Assembly: GCF_019455385.1 (NCBI RefSeq)
Contig: NZ_JACOFR010000003.1
Coordinates: 423,098 to 487,097 of the forward strand
Direction: 5' to 3'
Origin: Bradyrhizobium sp. BR 10289
Lineage (GTDB): Bacteria > Pseudomonadota > Alphaproteobacteria > Rhizobiales > Xanthobacteraceae
DNA length: 64,000 bases
Part shown: piece by piece, positions 29,695 through 37,788 of the stretch
Layout: every line of letters starts with the position of its first letter
How positions within the stretch are numbered: position 1 is the first letter of the stretch
The notes under the pieces: model-generated
The model's input: only the letters and a program-made list of their open reading frames with translations
Database searches by the model: none
Told to the model about the DNA's origin: nothing
Program-made: the position numbers and the translations under genes

Positions 29695-30117
29695 TTACTC
29701 CTGCATCATCTCGCCGCTGCCGCCGAACTCGGCGGGAAAATCCTTCAGCTTGGGCAGGCCGTCGCGCATCGGCAGCACTGTCTCCGAATAATTGACGTGG
29801 ACGCCGGGCGTGAAGGCGAGCGTGGGGATCGTGGCGGTGAAGACGTCAATCAGGTCGAGCGGCGGATGGTTGGTCATGAGATGGCCGCCGCACTTCCTGC
29901 AATATTTGCGCTGGCTAAGCGGCGTCTTGGCGAAAGTCTCGACGTTCTGCGCGCCTTCGGTGATGCGCACCGCTTCAGGCTTCCACAGGCTGAAGGCGTT
30001 GACCGGTCCGCCCGACCAGGAGCGGCAGGAGCGGCAATGGCAATAGCCCATCGCCGCCGGCTCGCCCGTGACCTCGACCGTGACCGCGCCGCAGAAGCAG
30101 TGTCCGATATGTTTCAT
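29695..30117 (-). CDS. GFA-family (glutathione-dependent formaldehyde-activating-like) zinc protein
   Basis: 140 residues. The zinc-binding Cys-x-Cys and Cys-x-x-Cys pairs are visible: HCFCGAV near residue 7, YCHCRSCRSWSG near 28 and YCRKCGGHLM near 72. This is the compact CENP-V/GFA fold. Few GFA members have proven formaldehyde activity, so the reaction is open. The ATG at 30117 is preceded by GGAGA. The frame opens at 30273 but that part is not conserved. It lies downstream of mddA on the same strand (a 224-base gap containing a partial repeat), which hints at a shared thiol or one-carbon role. Confidence 0.85.
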   Translation of the reverse strand: MKHIGHCFCGAVTVEVTGEPAAMGYCHCRSCRSWSGGPVNAFSLWKPEAVRITEGAQNVETFAKTPLSQRKYCRKCGGHLMTNHPPLDLIDVFTATIPTLAFTPGVHVNYSETVLPMRDGLPKLKDFPAEFGGSGEMMQE

Positions 30118-30149
30118 TGAATCGTCTCCATTGATGAAAGATGGAATTC

Positions 30150-30241
30150 TTCTCTCCGCTCCAGTTCGCCGACATCGCGGCAGAGACGGGGGTCGCGACG
30201 AGCTTGGTTCGCGCTGGTGGCCCCGGAGTGAGGGGAAACAC
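30150..30241. repeat. Degenerate family A intergenic element
   Basis: The stretch GTCGCGACGAGCTTGGTTCGCGC followed by GGAGTGAGGGG aligns with CCGCGACGAGCTTCGCTCG and GGGGTGAGGGG in the copy at 10917. Only one half-element is recognisable. It lies between mddA and the GFA gene, both read leftward. Confidence 0.5.
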
Positions 30242-30341
30242 TCCGAGACATTTTGAAGGCTGAAGTCCGGCAAAGTCAGTTACGCGCGCCGGGTCCGCCG
30301 CGCGTCCTCCTTTCGGCGGACGCGGCAGCGGCACGTGCGAC

Positions 30342-31130
30342 CTAGACTGACCGGCGCCAGGGAATAAGCATCGACACCCGTTGTTTGTACTGCCGGTATT
30401 CGTCACCGAAGAGGTCGACGAGGTCGCGCTCCTCCAGCGCGATGCCGACGAAGATGTATGCGGTGGTCACGGCCGCGAACAACAGATGTCCTGCCGTCAT
30501 GATCGGCGCGGCCCAGAACGCGATGATGAAGCCGAGATAGATCGGATGACGAACGAACTTGTAGAGCAGCGGCGTCTTGAAGCGCGCCGGCGCCGCTTCC
30601 TTGCCGACGAGATGGTTGGTCACCTGATGCAGGCCGAACAACTCGAAGTGATTGATCATGTAGGTCGAGGTGAACACCAGCACCCAGCCCGCCACGGACA
30701 GCGTGACCAGCGTCACGGCGAGATCCGGATTCTGGACCTCCCATATGACGGTCGGCAGCGGTCGCCATTGCCAGAACAGGAGCAGCAACGACAGGCTCGC
30801 GAACAACACATAGGTGCTGCGCTCGACCGGCTTGGGGACGAACTGCGTCCACCACGCCTTGAAGCGCTGCCGCGCCATCACGCTGTGCTGGACGGCGAAC
30901 AGCGCCATCAGCAAGAGATTGATGATGACGGCCTCGGCCGTCGGCGTGTCGGCACCGGTGTCGATGGTCTTCGGCACCACCAGCCCCATGACGAAGCCGA
31001 TGGCGTAGAGAATGCTGACGAAAAACACGAGATATGCCGCAATTCCGTACAGAAAGGCGATGAACTTGAAAATGCGAGAGCCCGCAACCTCCGGGCCGAT
31101 GGAATGAACCTGGTGATCAAGTTGGGTCAT
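30342..31130 (-). CDS. mddA: Methanethiol S-methyltransferase
   Basis: 262 residues, an integral membrane methyltransferase of the NnrU/isoprenylcysteine-methyltransferase-like class. It has about five membrane segments. MddA methylates methanethiol with S-adenosylmethionine to give dimethyl sulfide. Diagnostic blocks are HSVMARQRFKAWWTQFVPKP followed by VERSTYVLFASL, then FELFGLHQV and the C-terminal cofactor region FVRHPIYLGFIIAFW...ALEERDLVDLFGDEYRQY. The ATG at 31130 with GGAGCG upstream gives the family length; the frame extends to 31316 without conserved sequence. It is divergent from the regulator at 31264. I recall functional MddA from Bradyrhizobium. The assignment rests on these motifs. 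Confidence 0.85.
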   Translation of the reverse strand: MTQLDHQVHSIGPEVAGSRIFKFIAFLYGIAAYLVFFVSILYAIGFVMGLVVPKTIDTGADTPTAEAVIINLLLMALFAVQHSVMARQRFKAWWTQFVPKPVERSTYVLFASLSLLLLFWQWRPLPTVIWEVQNPDLAVTLVTLSVAGWVLVFTSTYMINHFELFGLHQVTNHLVGKEAAPARFKTPLLYKFVRHPIYLGFIIAFWAAPIMTAGHLLFAAVTTAYIFVGIALEERDLVDLFGDEYRQYKQRVSMLIPWRRSV

Positions 31131-31215
31131 AGAACGCTCCGTTGTGCCGAGGCATCGGCACTGTTTGGTCTTCGCACCATGCCGGATCGGACGTCCCCAG
31201 GCTTTGGCGGACGGT

Positions 31216-31257
31216 TGATTTTCGCCTGAGACGACTTTGATTTTTGCTTGAGACGAC
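31216..31257 (+). promoter_or_regulatory. 22-bp-period direct repeat, candidate winged-helix regulator operator
   Basis: TGATTTTCGCCTGAGACGAC (31216-31235) is repeated with two changes as TGATTTTTGCTTGAGACGAC (31238-31257). The period of 22 bases is about two helical turns. OmpR/CadC-type winged helices bind head-to-tail direct repeats. The repeat ends six bases before the GTG start of the regulator at 31264, in the region shared with mddA, so autoregulation or mddA control is plausible. Confidence 0.5.
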
Positions 31258-31263
31258 AGAAAC

Positions 31264-32814
31264 GTGCGATTCCTCTTTGAAAACAAAGTGCTCGACGGCG
31301 ACCTGCGGGAGCTCACCTGCGGCGGCGCCGCCGTGCCGCTGCAGCCGCAGGTGTTCGACCTGCTGCTTTACCTGGTCGCGCAGCGCGCACGTGTGGTCAG
31401 CAAGGATGACCTGATCAGCCAGATCTGGAGCGACCGCATCGTCTCGGACTCGGCGCTGAACAGCCGAATCAACGCGGCGCGAAAGGCGCTTGGCGATGAC
31501 GGCGCGACGCAGCGACTGATCAAGACCATCCCGCGCAAGGGCTTTCGTTTCGTCGGCGAAGTCCGGGAAGAGGTTGCAACGCCGCTGGCACCAGCGGAAC
31601 CAGGCCCTGTCCTGGCGCGCGTGGTGACGGACCGGCCCGCGATCGCCGTGCTCGCCTTCGAGAACATGAGCGGCGATCCCACGCAGGACTATTTCGGCGA
31701 CGGCATCAGCGAGGACATCCTCACCGCGCTGTCGAAACAGCGCTGGTTCATGGTGATCGCCCGCAACTCGTCCTTCACCTACAAGGGACGCGCGGTTCAC
31801 ATCAGGCAGATCGCCGAGGAGCTCGGCGTCCGCTACATCGTCGAAGGCAGCGTTCGCAAGGCCGACAATCGCGTGCGCATCACCGCGCAGCTCAACGACG
31901 CCACCACCGGCAGCCATCTCTGGGCCGAGCGCTACGACCGTGAGCTGGTCGACGTCTTCGCCGTGCAGGACGACATCACCAATGCGATCGTCGCCGCGAT
32001 CGAGCCGCAGATCCACGCGGCGGAGAATTTCCGCAGCCAGCGCAAGCCTCCCGCGAGCCTCGATGCCTGGGACCTCCTGATGCGCGCGCTGTCGCATTAC
32101 TGGCGGGTGACGCGGCAGGATCACGAGGCGGCGCAAGCCCTGCTCGAACGCGCCATCGCCATCGATTCGAATTACGGCCAGGCACTGTCGGTGCTCGCGG
32201 CGAGCCATATGTTCGGCGTCCATCTCGGCTGGGCCGAGCTTGCCACGACCGCGCCAATTGCGGAGGCTGCAGCCCTTGCCGCGGTGCGCCACGACCACGA
32301 GGATGCCTGGGCGCACGCCGCACTCGGCAGCGTCTTCTTCTCCACAAGCAGGCTGTCCGACGCACTGTCCGAGTTCGAGCAGGCGCTCGCGCTCAATCCG
32401 AATTTTTCGCTGGCGCAGGGCTATTACGCGCTGGCGCTGTCCTATGCCGGACGCTCGAGCGAATCCTACGACGCGGCGGAGCGGGCGATCCGGCTGTCAC
32501 CCCGCGATCCTTCGCTGGCGATCTATTACGGCATCGCCGGCTATGCGCGCTTCACCGAACGACACTATGACGAGGCCATCACGCTAGCGCGCGAGGCGAT
32601 CCGCCACCGCGGCGACCTCACCGGCGCCTATCGCGTCCTCGCGGTCTCCGCCGGCATGACCGGCGACAGCGCGCTTGCGGAGATGGCGCTGGGCGAACTT
32701 CGCCGCACCCAACCAAATATCTCGCTGCACTGGATCGCGACGCAGTTGCCATGGGCCAACGACGCCGACCGCGAGCACTATCTGGAGGGATTCCGGCGCG
32801 CGGGATTGCGCTAA
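31264..32814 (+). CDS. CadC-like winged-helix regulator with TolB-like and TPR domains (paralog)
   Basis: 516 residues. The GTG at 31264 is the only possible start, because an in-frame TGA lies at 31249. It has the same domain order as the 27972 gene: winged helix 1-100 (LQPQVFDLLLYLVAQRARVVSK), TolB-like domain about 120-250 (IAVLAFENMSGDPTQDYFGD), and TPR-type helices to the end. The two are clearly paralogs, with most blocks near-identical, but their upstream regions differ. It is divergent from mddA with a 133-base gap. It probably senses a small molecule through the TolB/TPR part; the ligand and targets are unknown. Confidence 0.85.
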   Translation: MRFLFENKVLDGDLRELTCGGAAVPLQPQVFDLLLYLVAQRARVVSKDDLISQIWSDRIVSDSALNSRINAARKALGDDGATQRLIKTIPRKGFRFVGEVREEVATPLAPAEPGPVLARVVTDRPAIAVLAFENMSGDPTQDYFGDGISEDILTALSKQRWFMVIARNSSFTYKGRAVHIRQIAEELGVRYIVEGSVRKADNRVRITAQLNDATTGSHLWAERYDRELVDVFAVQDDITNAIVAAIEPQIHAAENFRSQRKPPASLDAWDLLMRALSHYWRVTRQDHEAAQALLERAIAIDSNYGQALSVLAASHMFGVHLGWAELATTAPIAEAAALAAVRHDHEDAWAHAALGSVFFSTSRLSDALSEFEQALALNPNFSLAQGYYALALSYAGRSSESYDAAERAIRLSPRDPSLAIYYGIAGYARFTERHYDEAITLAREAIRHRGDLTGAYRVLAVSAGMTGDSALAEMALGELRRTQPNISLHWIATQLPWANDADREHYLEGFRRAGLR

Positions 32815-32912
32815 AACGCGATGAGATTGGGATGAATCGTCATCGCGCTTTAGGTTGTTGTTTGAGCATGACCTTTTCGGAAAACCGCTTCGCACTATTC
32901 CGGATCATGCTT
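32815..32912. repeat. Palindromic repeat (family B, extended) at a convergent junction
   Basis: Two hairpins in tandem. The first is AACGCGATGA/TCATCGCGCTT around GATTGGGATGAATCG. The second is GAGCATGACC...GGATCATGC at 32864-32911, with inner TTTTCGGAAAACCG. The second is the family B motif also seen at 23253. It separates the converging ends of the 31264 regulator and the Irr-like gene. Confidence 0.78.
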
Positions 32913-32933
32913 TAGCGGATCGTCAGGCCCGGA

Positions 32934-33422
32934 TCACGAGGCGTGCTTTCTGCGCAGATGGACGATGACGTCGAGCCGCGCGATCTCGTGGCCGGGAAGC
33001 GCCTCGGGAATCCTGGTGAAGGTCAGGCCGTCGGCCACGTCGACCAGCATGTCCTCGCCCTCCATATAGAAGTGCGGATGCACGGACGTGTCGGTGTCGA
33101 AGAACGATTTGATGCCGTCGGCCGCAATCCGGCGCAGCAGGCCGGCTTCGGTGAACTGGTTCAGCGTGTTGTAGACGGTCGCGAGCGAGAGATATGCATT
33201 CGCGGCGATCGCTTCGGCATGAAGCCCCTCCGCGGTGACGTGACGGTGGCCGCGCAGGAACAGCAATTGGCCGAGCGCCAAGCGCTGGCGGGTCGGGCGC
33301 AGGCCGGCCTCGCTGAGCACTCGCAAGCAATGCTGCACGCCCTCGTCCGGCTGCAGATCGGGGCCGGCGAGATCGGGGCCGCTCTCGTCGACGGTCGGTA
33401 TATGCTCGGCCCGGAAGTCCAT
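32934..33422 (-). CDS. irr2: Irr-type Fur-family iron regulator lacking the heme regulatory motif
   Basis: 162 residues, cytoplasmic. The DNA-binding half has AGLRPTRQRLALGQLLF and LSLATVYNTLNQFTEAGLLR, which is the Irr rather than the Fur form of the family. Classical Bradyrhizobium Irr carries a GCPWHD heme motif near the N-terminus and a run of three histidines. Here no Cys-Pro motif is present, and the histidine cluster reads SVHPHFYMEGE. The only cysteine I see is in VQHCLRVL. That argues for a second Irr paralog with altered heme response, hence irr2. It is divergent from the 33607 gene, with a FixK/Fnr-type box between them. Confidence 0.78.
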   Translation of the reverse strand: MDFRAEHIPTVDESGPDLAGPDLQPDEGVQHCLRVLSEAGLRPTRQRLALGQLLFLRGHRHVTAEGLHAEAIAANAYLSLATVYNTLNQFTEAGLLRRIAADGIKSFFDTDTSVHPHFYMEGEDMLVDVADGLTFTRIPEALPGHEIARLDVIVHLRRKHAS

Positions 33423-33508
33423 CGATCAATCTCACGGCTGAATGAACGGGAACGGGCTGCGTCGCATACCGCCAGTTGCCATTGGATCGCAAGAGCGGCT
33501 AGCCGGCT

Positions 33509-33522
33509 TTGATCCGGATCAA
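33509..33522. promoter_or_regulatory. FixK/Fnr-type anaerobic box
   Basis: TTGATCCGGATCAA matches the TTGAT-N4-ATCAA consensus perfectly; with one more base each side it is a 16-base perfect palindrome. Its centre (33515.5) is about 41.5 bases before a start point near 33557, with a CTAT-containing -10-like segment at 33545-33550. This is the class II activator position for the rightward gene at 33607. It also lies 87 bases before irr2. Confidence 0.7.
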
Positions 33523-33606
33523 ATCTGCAAGCGGGAGACCTCTGACCTATCGCAAGGCGGCCTGAATTATTCCGTGCCAGGGTGACGAGCTATCGACGAG
33601 GGGCAC

Positions 33607-33918
33607 ATGTCCAGGCCGGTTCCCGACAAGGCAGAGATCGCGCTCGAATATCCCGACAAGTTCTATGTCGGCACTTTCGAGCATTCATCCCGGTTCGAGG
33701 CGAAGCTCGACGGCAGCGGCCTTGCGCTGGTGCTGCAGCATCCCGGTGCGGCCGACGAACGCAAATCGGTGCACCTGCACATCAATTTCGGCCTGCTGGC
33801 CGGCATCCTGCACGAACTCGCAGGCAGCGTGGCAGCCTTCTCCAAGGACGACATTGCGCACCGCGAGCAGCTTGCGGACGCGCTCGCCGAGCTGCAGCGG
33901 GCGCTCGGCACAGGCTGA
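33607..33918 (+). CDS. Small hypothetical protein behind a FixK/Fnr box
   Basis: 103 residues, no signal peptide, no cysteine. It reads as a small alpha/beta protein: a beta-rich first half (FYVGTFEHSSRFEAKL, SGLALVLQHPG, SVHLHINFGLL) and a helical C-terminus (AAFSKDDIAHREQLADALAELQRALG). I do not recognise the family. The placement directly downstream of an ideal anaerobic box and divergent from an Irr paralog suggests expression under low oxygen, possibly linked to iron or heme status. Confidence 0.6.
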   Translation: MSRPVPDKAEIALEYPDKFYVGTFEHSSRFEAKLDGSGLALVLQHPGAADERKSVHLHINFGLLAGILHELAGSVAAFSKDDIAHREQLADALAELQRALGTG

Positions 33919-34214
33919 CGGCCTGATGCTTTTGGCCGCAGGCGCGGACTTGCGCAATCGTGCCTGGCCCCGTCTCGGACATGACGGACCCCTGTAATCG
34001 CACGATGCGAGCGCTTCGGCGATGGGAGACCTGCGGTCAAAACAGGACGCACTGTACATTTTTTGTGCGAACACTGTCGAGACTTTCATCTTGCGGCGTC
34101 GAATGGGACTATGTGAGCCTCATATCGGATGGGGACTGGGATGGGCCGGCCGTAGCTTTGCGCGCCATGACGTGCGAAGCGTTTACGGCTGGTCTCGCTT
34201 AAGAAAGATACGAC

Positions 34215-35777
34215 ATGCCAAAACGAGTGTTGCTTGGACTCCTCCTGGCTTGCGGCCTCACGGCCTCGGCTCTCGAACCGGCGCTTGCGCAAGAGCCGAA
34301 GACGGGGGGTGTGATCAATGCCGTGATCCAGCCCGAGCCGCCTGGCCTGATGCTTGCGATGATCCAGAACGGCCCGACCCAGATGGTCTCGGGCAACATT
34401 TTCGAGGGCCTGCTGCGCTACAGCCCCAAGCTCGAGCCGCTTCCGGAGCTCGCCGAGAGCTGGACAGTCAGCGAGGACGCCAAGACCTACACCTTCAAGC
34501 TCCGCAAGGGCGTCACCTGGCATGACGGCAAGCCCTTCACCTCGGCGGACGTGCTGTTCTCGATCGAGATGCTGAAGCAGACGCACGCCCGCGCGCGCAC
34601 CAACCTCGCACAGGTCGACAAGGTCGAGGCGCCCGACGATTACACTGTCGTCTTCACGCTGAAGCAGCCGTTCGGCCCGTTCCTCGGCATTTTCGAGGTC
34701 GGCTCGATGCCGATGGTGCCGAAGCATCTCTACGAAGGCACCGACTTCAAGACCAACCCCTACAATAACGCGCCTGTCGGCACCGGCCCCTTCATGTTCA
34801 AGGAATGGCAGAAGGGCTCGTTCATTCGCCTGGTCAAGAATCCGAACTATTACGAGAAGGGCAAGCCCTATCTCGACGAGATCTACTGGCAGATCATACC
34901 CGACGCCGCCGCGCGCTCGGTGGCCTATGAGACCGGCAAGGTCGACGTGCTGCCCGGCGGTTCGGTCGAGAACTTCGACGTTCCCCGCCTGACCAAGCTG
35001 AAGGACACCTGCGTCACCGGCGCCGGCTGGGAGTTTTTCTCGCCGCTGGCTTGGTTGTGGCTGAACAATCGTCAGGGTCCGCTCGCGGACAAGCGGGTGC
35101 GGCAGGCGATCATGTATGCGATCGATCGCGACTTCGCCAAGGACGTGATCTGGAACGGGCTCGGCAAGGTTGCGACCGGCCCTTCGTCTTCGGCCATCAA
35201 ATATTACACCGACGACGTGAAGAAATACCCGTACGATCCTGCCAAGGCCAAGGCGCTGCTGAAGGAAGCCGGCTACAAAGGCGAGAAGATCCGCCTGCTG
35301 CCGCTCGCCTATGGCGAGACCTGGCAGCGCTGGGGTGAAGCGGTGAAGCAGAACCTCCAGGACGTCGGCATGAACATCGAGACCATCGCCACCGACGTTG
35401 CCGGCGGCAACCAGAAGATCGGCGATTGGGACTACGACATCGCCTTCACCTATCTCTACCAGTATGGCGATCCCGCACTCGGCGTCGGCCGCAACTACAT
35501 CTCCAGCAACATCGCCAAGGGCCAGGTGTTCAACAACGTCGAGGGTTACTCCAACCCGGAGATCGACAAGCTGTTCGCCGACGGCGCGGTGGCCACCCCG
35601 GACTCCAAGCGCAAAGAGATCTACGAGAAGGCGCAGAAGATCCTGGTCGAGGACGTGCCGGTGGCCTGGATGCTCGAGCTGCAGTTCCCGACCATCACGC
35701 GCTGCAAGGTCAAGAACCTGATCACCACGGGGATCGGGGTCAATGACGGCTTCAAGGACGCATGGCTCGACAAGTGA
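34215..35777 (+). CDS. Peptide-type ABC transporter substrate-binding protein
   Basis: 520 residues with a signal peptide (LLACGLTASALEPALAQ), SBP_bac_5 family. The family blocks are visible: NIFEGLLRYSPKLEPLPELAESW, KLRKGVTWHDGKPFTSADVLFS and the central VRQAIMYAIDRDF. It binds a peptide or another amphipathic solute in the periplasm. The permeases follow after a family A repeat (203-base gap), so transcription may be reduced between them. The ATG at 34215 follows AAGAAAGATACG. Confidence 0.92.
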   Translation: MPKRVLLGLLLACGLTASALEPALAQEPKTGGVINAVIQPEPPGLMLAMIQNGPTQMVSGNIFEGLLRYSPKLEPLPELAESWTVSEDAKTYTFKLRKGVTWHDGKPFTSADVLFSIEMLKQTHARARTNLAQVDKVEAPDDYTVVFTLKQPFGPFLGIFEVGSMPMVPKHLYEGTDFKTNPYNNAPVGTGPFMFKEWQKGSFIRLVKNPNYYEKGKPYLDEIYWQIIPDAAARSVAYETGKVDVLPGGSVENFDVPRLTKLKDTCVTGAGWEFFSPLAWLWLNNRQGPLADKRVRQAIMYAIDRDFAKDVIWNGLGKVATGPSSSAIKYYTDDVKKYPYDPAKAKALLKEAGYKGEKIRLLPLAYGETWQRWGEAVKQNLQDVGMNIETIATDVAGGNQKIGDWDYDIAFTYLYQYGDPALGVGRNYISSNIAKGQVFNNVEGYSNPEIDKLFADGAVATPDSKRKEIYEKAQKILVEDVPVAWMLELQFPTITRCKVKNLITTGIGVNDGFKDAWLDK

Positions 35778-35806
35778 GCGCGCTCGCTGAGGCAGCGGCG
35801 GTGCCC

Positions 35807-35938
35807 ACCTCTCCCATAGGGAGAGGTCGGATCGCATCGAAAGATGCGATCCGGGTGAGGGGCTGCGCTCCCTCGTGGAACCTGATCCCCCTCACCCGCG
35901 CCTTCGGCGCGACCTCTCCCCGTTGGGGAGAGGTGTCC
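35807..35938. repeat. Palindromic intergenic element (family A) inside an ABC operon
   Basis: CACCTCTCCCATAGGGAGAGG is followed by the core CGGATCGCATCGAAAGATGC...CCG and GGTGAGGGG. After a spacer come CCCCTCACCCGCG, the core CGCCTTCGGCG, and CCTCTCCCCGTTGGGGAGAGGTG. Here it separates the substrate-binding gene from its permease genes, both read rightward. It could let the binding protein be made in excess. Confidence 0.8.
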
Positions 35939-35980
35939 CTCGCGGCGAGACCAGCTCAATCAACTAGCATACGAATCTAG

Positions 35981-36952
35981 ATGCTCTCCTTCGTTGCCCA
36001 GCGTGTCGTGAAGGGCGTGATCGTCCTGCTTGCGATCGTCGTCCTCAATTTCTTCCTGATCCGGCTTGCGCCCGGCGATCCCGCGGTCGTGATGGCGGGC
36101 GAGGCCGGCGCCAGTGACCAGGTCTTCGTCCAGCAGCTCCGGGAAATATTCGGCCTCGACAAGCCGGTGCCCGAGCAGCTGTTCATCTACGTCAAGGGCA
36201 TCGCGACCCTCGACCTCGGCTTCTCGTTCCGCCAGCAAGCGCCTGTCGCAAAGCTGATCGCAGAACGGCTGCCGGCAACATTGCTGCTGACGCTGACGGC
36301 GTTTGCGATCTCGCTGATGCTCGGCATCCTGTTCGGAACCTTTGCCGCGCGCTTTGCCGGAACCATCCTCGACACCGGCATTACGATATTCGCACTGATC
36401 TTCTACGCCATGCCGATCTTCTGGGTGGCGCTGATGGGCATCCTCTTGTTCTCGGTGACCTTCGACTGGCTGCCGAGCTTCGGCTACGAGACGGTCGGCG
36501 CCAACCTCACCGGCTTTGCGTATGTGGTCGATGTCGCAAAGCACCTGATCATGCCGGCGATGACGCTCGGCCTGTTCTTCATGGCGACCTATACCCGCAT
36601 GACGCGGGCCTCGATGCTCGAGGTGAAGCGGCTCGACTTCGTCAAGACCGCGCGGGCCAAGGGCCTCTCCGATTCCGTCATCCAGCGGCGCCACGTGCTG
36701 CGCAACGCGCTGCTGCCCGTCGTGACGCTGGCCGGCGTGCATGCCGGCACGCTGATCGGCGGCGCCGTCATCACCGAGACCGTGTTCGCCTGGCCGGGCA
36801 TCGGGCGGCTGATGTACGACGCGCTGCTCCAGCGCGACTACAATCTGTTGCTCGGCGTCTTCGTGACCTGCTCGGTCATGGTGCTGATCTTCAACCTCAT
36901 CACCGACCTCGTCTATCGCCTGGTCGACCCACGCATCGAATTCGCCGCATGA
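35981..36952 (+). CDS. Peptide-type ABC transporter permease (DppB-like)
   Basis: A 323-residue inner-membrane protein with six hydrophobic segments. It shows the DppB N-terminus (MLSFVAQRVVKGVIVLLAIVV), the periplasmic QQLREIFGLDKPVPEQLF region and the coupling-loop EAA motif in FVKTARAKGLSDSVIQRRHVLRNALLPVV. Its last codons overlap the DppC-like gene by four bases (ATGA). It is the middle part of the importer with the binding protein at 34215. Confidence 0.93.
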   Translation: MLSFVAQRVVKGVIVLLAIVVLNFFLIRLAPGDPAVVMAGEAGASDQVFVQQLREIFGLDKPVPEQLFIYVKGIATLDLGFSFRQQAPVAKLIAERLPATLLLTLTAFAISLMLGILFGTFAARFAGTILDTGITIFALIFYAMPIFWVALMGILLFSVTFDWLPSFGYETVGANLTGFAYVVDVAKHLIMPAMTLGLFFMATYTRMTRASMLEVKRLDFVKTARAKGLSDSVIQRRHVLRNALLPVVTLAGVHAGTLIGGAVITETVFAWPGIGRLMYDALLQRDYNLLLGVFVTCSVMVLIFNLITDLVYRLVDPRIEFAA

Positions 36953-37788
36953 AACAGTTCTGGAAATCGATGCTCAGAAGCCCGAGCGGCGTCATCGGGC
37001 TCATCATCCTTCTGCTTGCGATCTCGGTCGCGGTGTTCGGGCCGATGCTGTTCCCGAATTCGCCATGGCGCATGGTGCAGCGGCCGTTCCTGCCCCCTTT
37101 CACGCTCTCGACCGTGCCGCTCGGCACCGACGCACTCGGCCGCGACGTCTTCGCCGGCATGATTTTTGGTGCGCGCGTGTCACTCCTGGTTGGCCTGGTG
37201 TCCACGCTCGTCGCGCTGGTCGTCGGCGTTCCCATCGGCGCCATGGCCGGCTATTTCGGCGGCAAGGTCGACGACGCCCTGATGCGCTTCACCGAATTCT
37301 TCCAGACCATTCCGAGCTTTGCGCTGGCAATCGTGCTGGTCGCGATCCTGCAGCCCTCGATCTACTCGATCGTGGCCTCGATCGCCGTGGTGAGCTGGCC
37401 CCCGGTCGCCCGCCTCGTGCGCGGCGAGGTGTTGTCGCTGCGCACCCGCGAATATGTCCAGGCCGCCGTGGTCACCGGCCAGAGCAACAGCTGGATCATC
37501 CTGCGCGAAATTTTGCCGAACGCGCTGTCCCCAGTGATCGTGCTGGCCTCGCTGATGGTGGCGACCGCGATCCTGCTGGAATCCTCGCTGGCCTTCCTTG
37601 GCCTCGGCGATCCCAATCTGATCTCCTGGGGCTACATGGTCGGCGCCGGGCGCACCGTGATCCGCCAGGCCTGGTGGATCACCGTGTTTCCTGGCGTCGC
37701 GATCCTGATCTCGGTGCTCGGGCTCAACCTGATCGGCGAAGGCCTCAACGACGCGCTCAATCCGCGCCTGTCGCGGGAGGGCCGCTGA
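36949..37788 (+). CDS. Peptide-type ABC transporter permease (DppC-like)
   Basis: 279 residues. The N-terminal helix ends a short cytoplasmic tail, then DALGRDVFAGMIFGARVSLLVG and the EAA loop EYVQAAVVTGQSNSWIILREILPN identify the DppC/OppC type. It is coupled to both neighbours: it overlaps the DppB-like gene by four bases and shares one base with the ATPase gene (TGATG). Confidence 0.93.
   Translation: MKQFWKSMLRSPSGVIGLIILLLAISVAVFGPMLFPNSPWRMVQRPFLPPFTLSTVPLGTDALGRDVFAGMIFGARVSLLVGLVSTLVALVVGVPIGAMAGYFGGKVDDALMRFTEFFQTIPSFALAIVLVAILQPSIYSIVASIAVVSWPPVARLVRGEVLSLRTREYVQAAVVTGQSNSWIILREILPNALSPVIVLASLMVATAILLESSLAFLGLGDPNLISWGYMVGAGRTVIRQAWWITVFPGVAILISVLGLNLIGEGLNDALNPRLSREGR

Noticed and set aside
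29695..30117. Calling the GFA-family protein a formaldehyde-detoxifying enzyme
   Set aside because: Only the zinc fold is visible, there are no formaldehyde pathway genes nearby, and few family members have proven activity.
37065..37787. N-terminal extension of the fused ATPase gene
   Set aside because: This is the out-of-frame shadow of the DppC-like permease; the ATPase fold starts at 37788.
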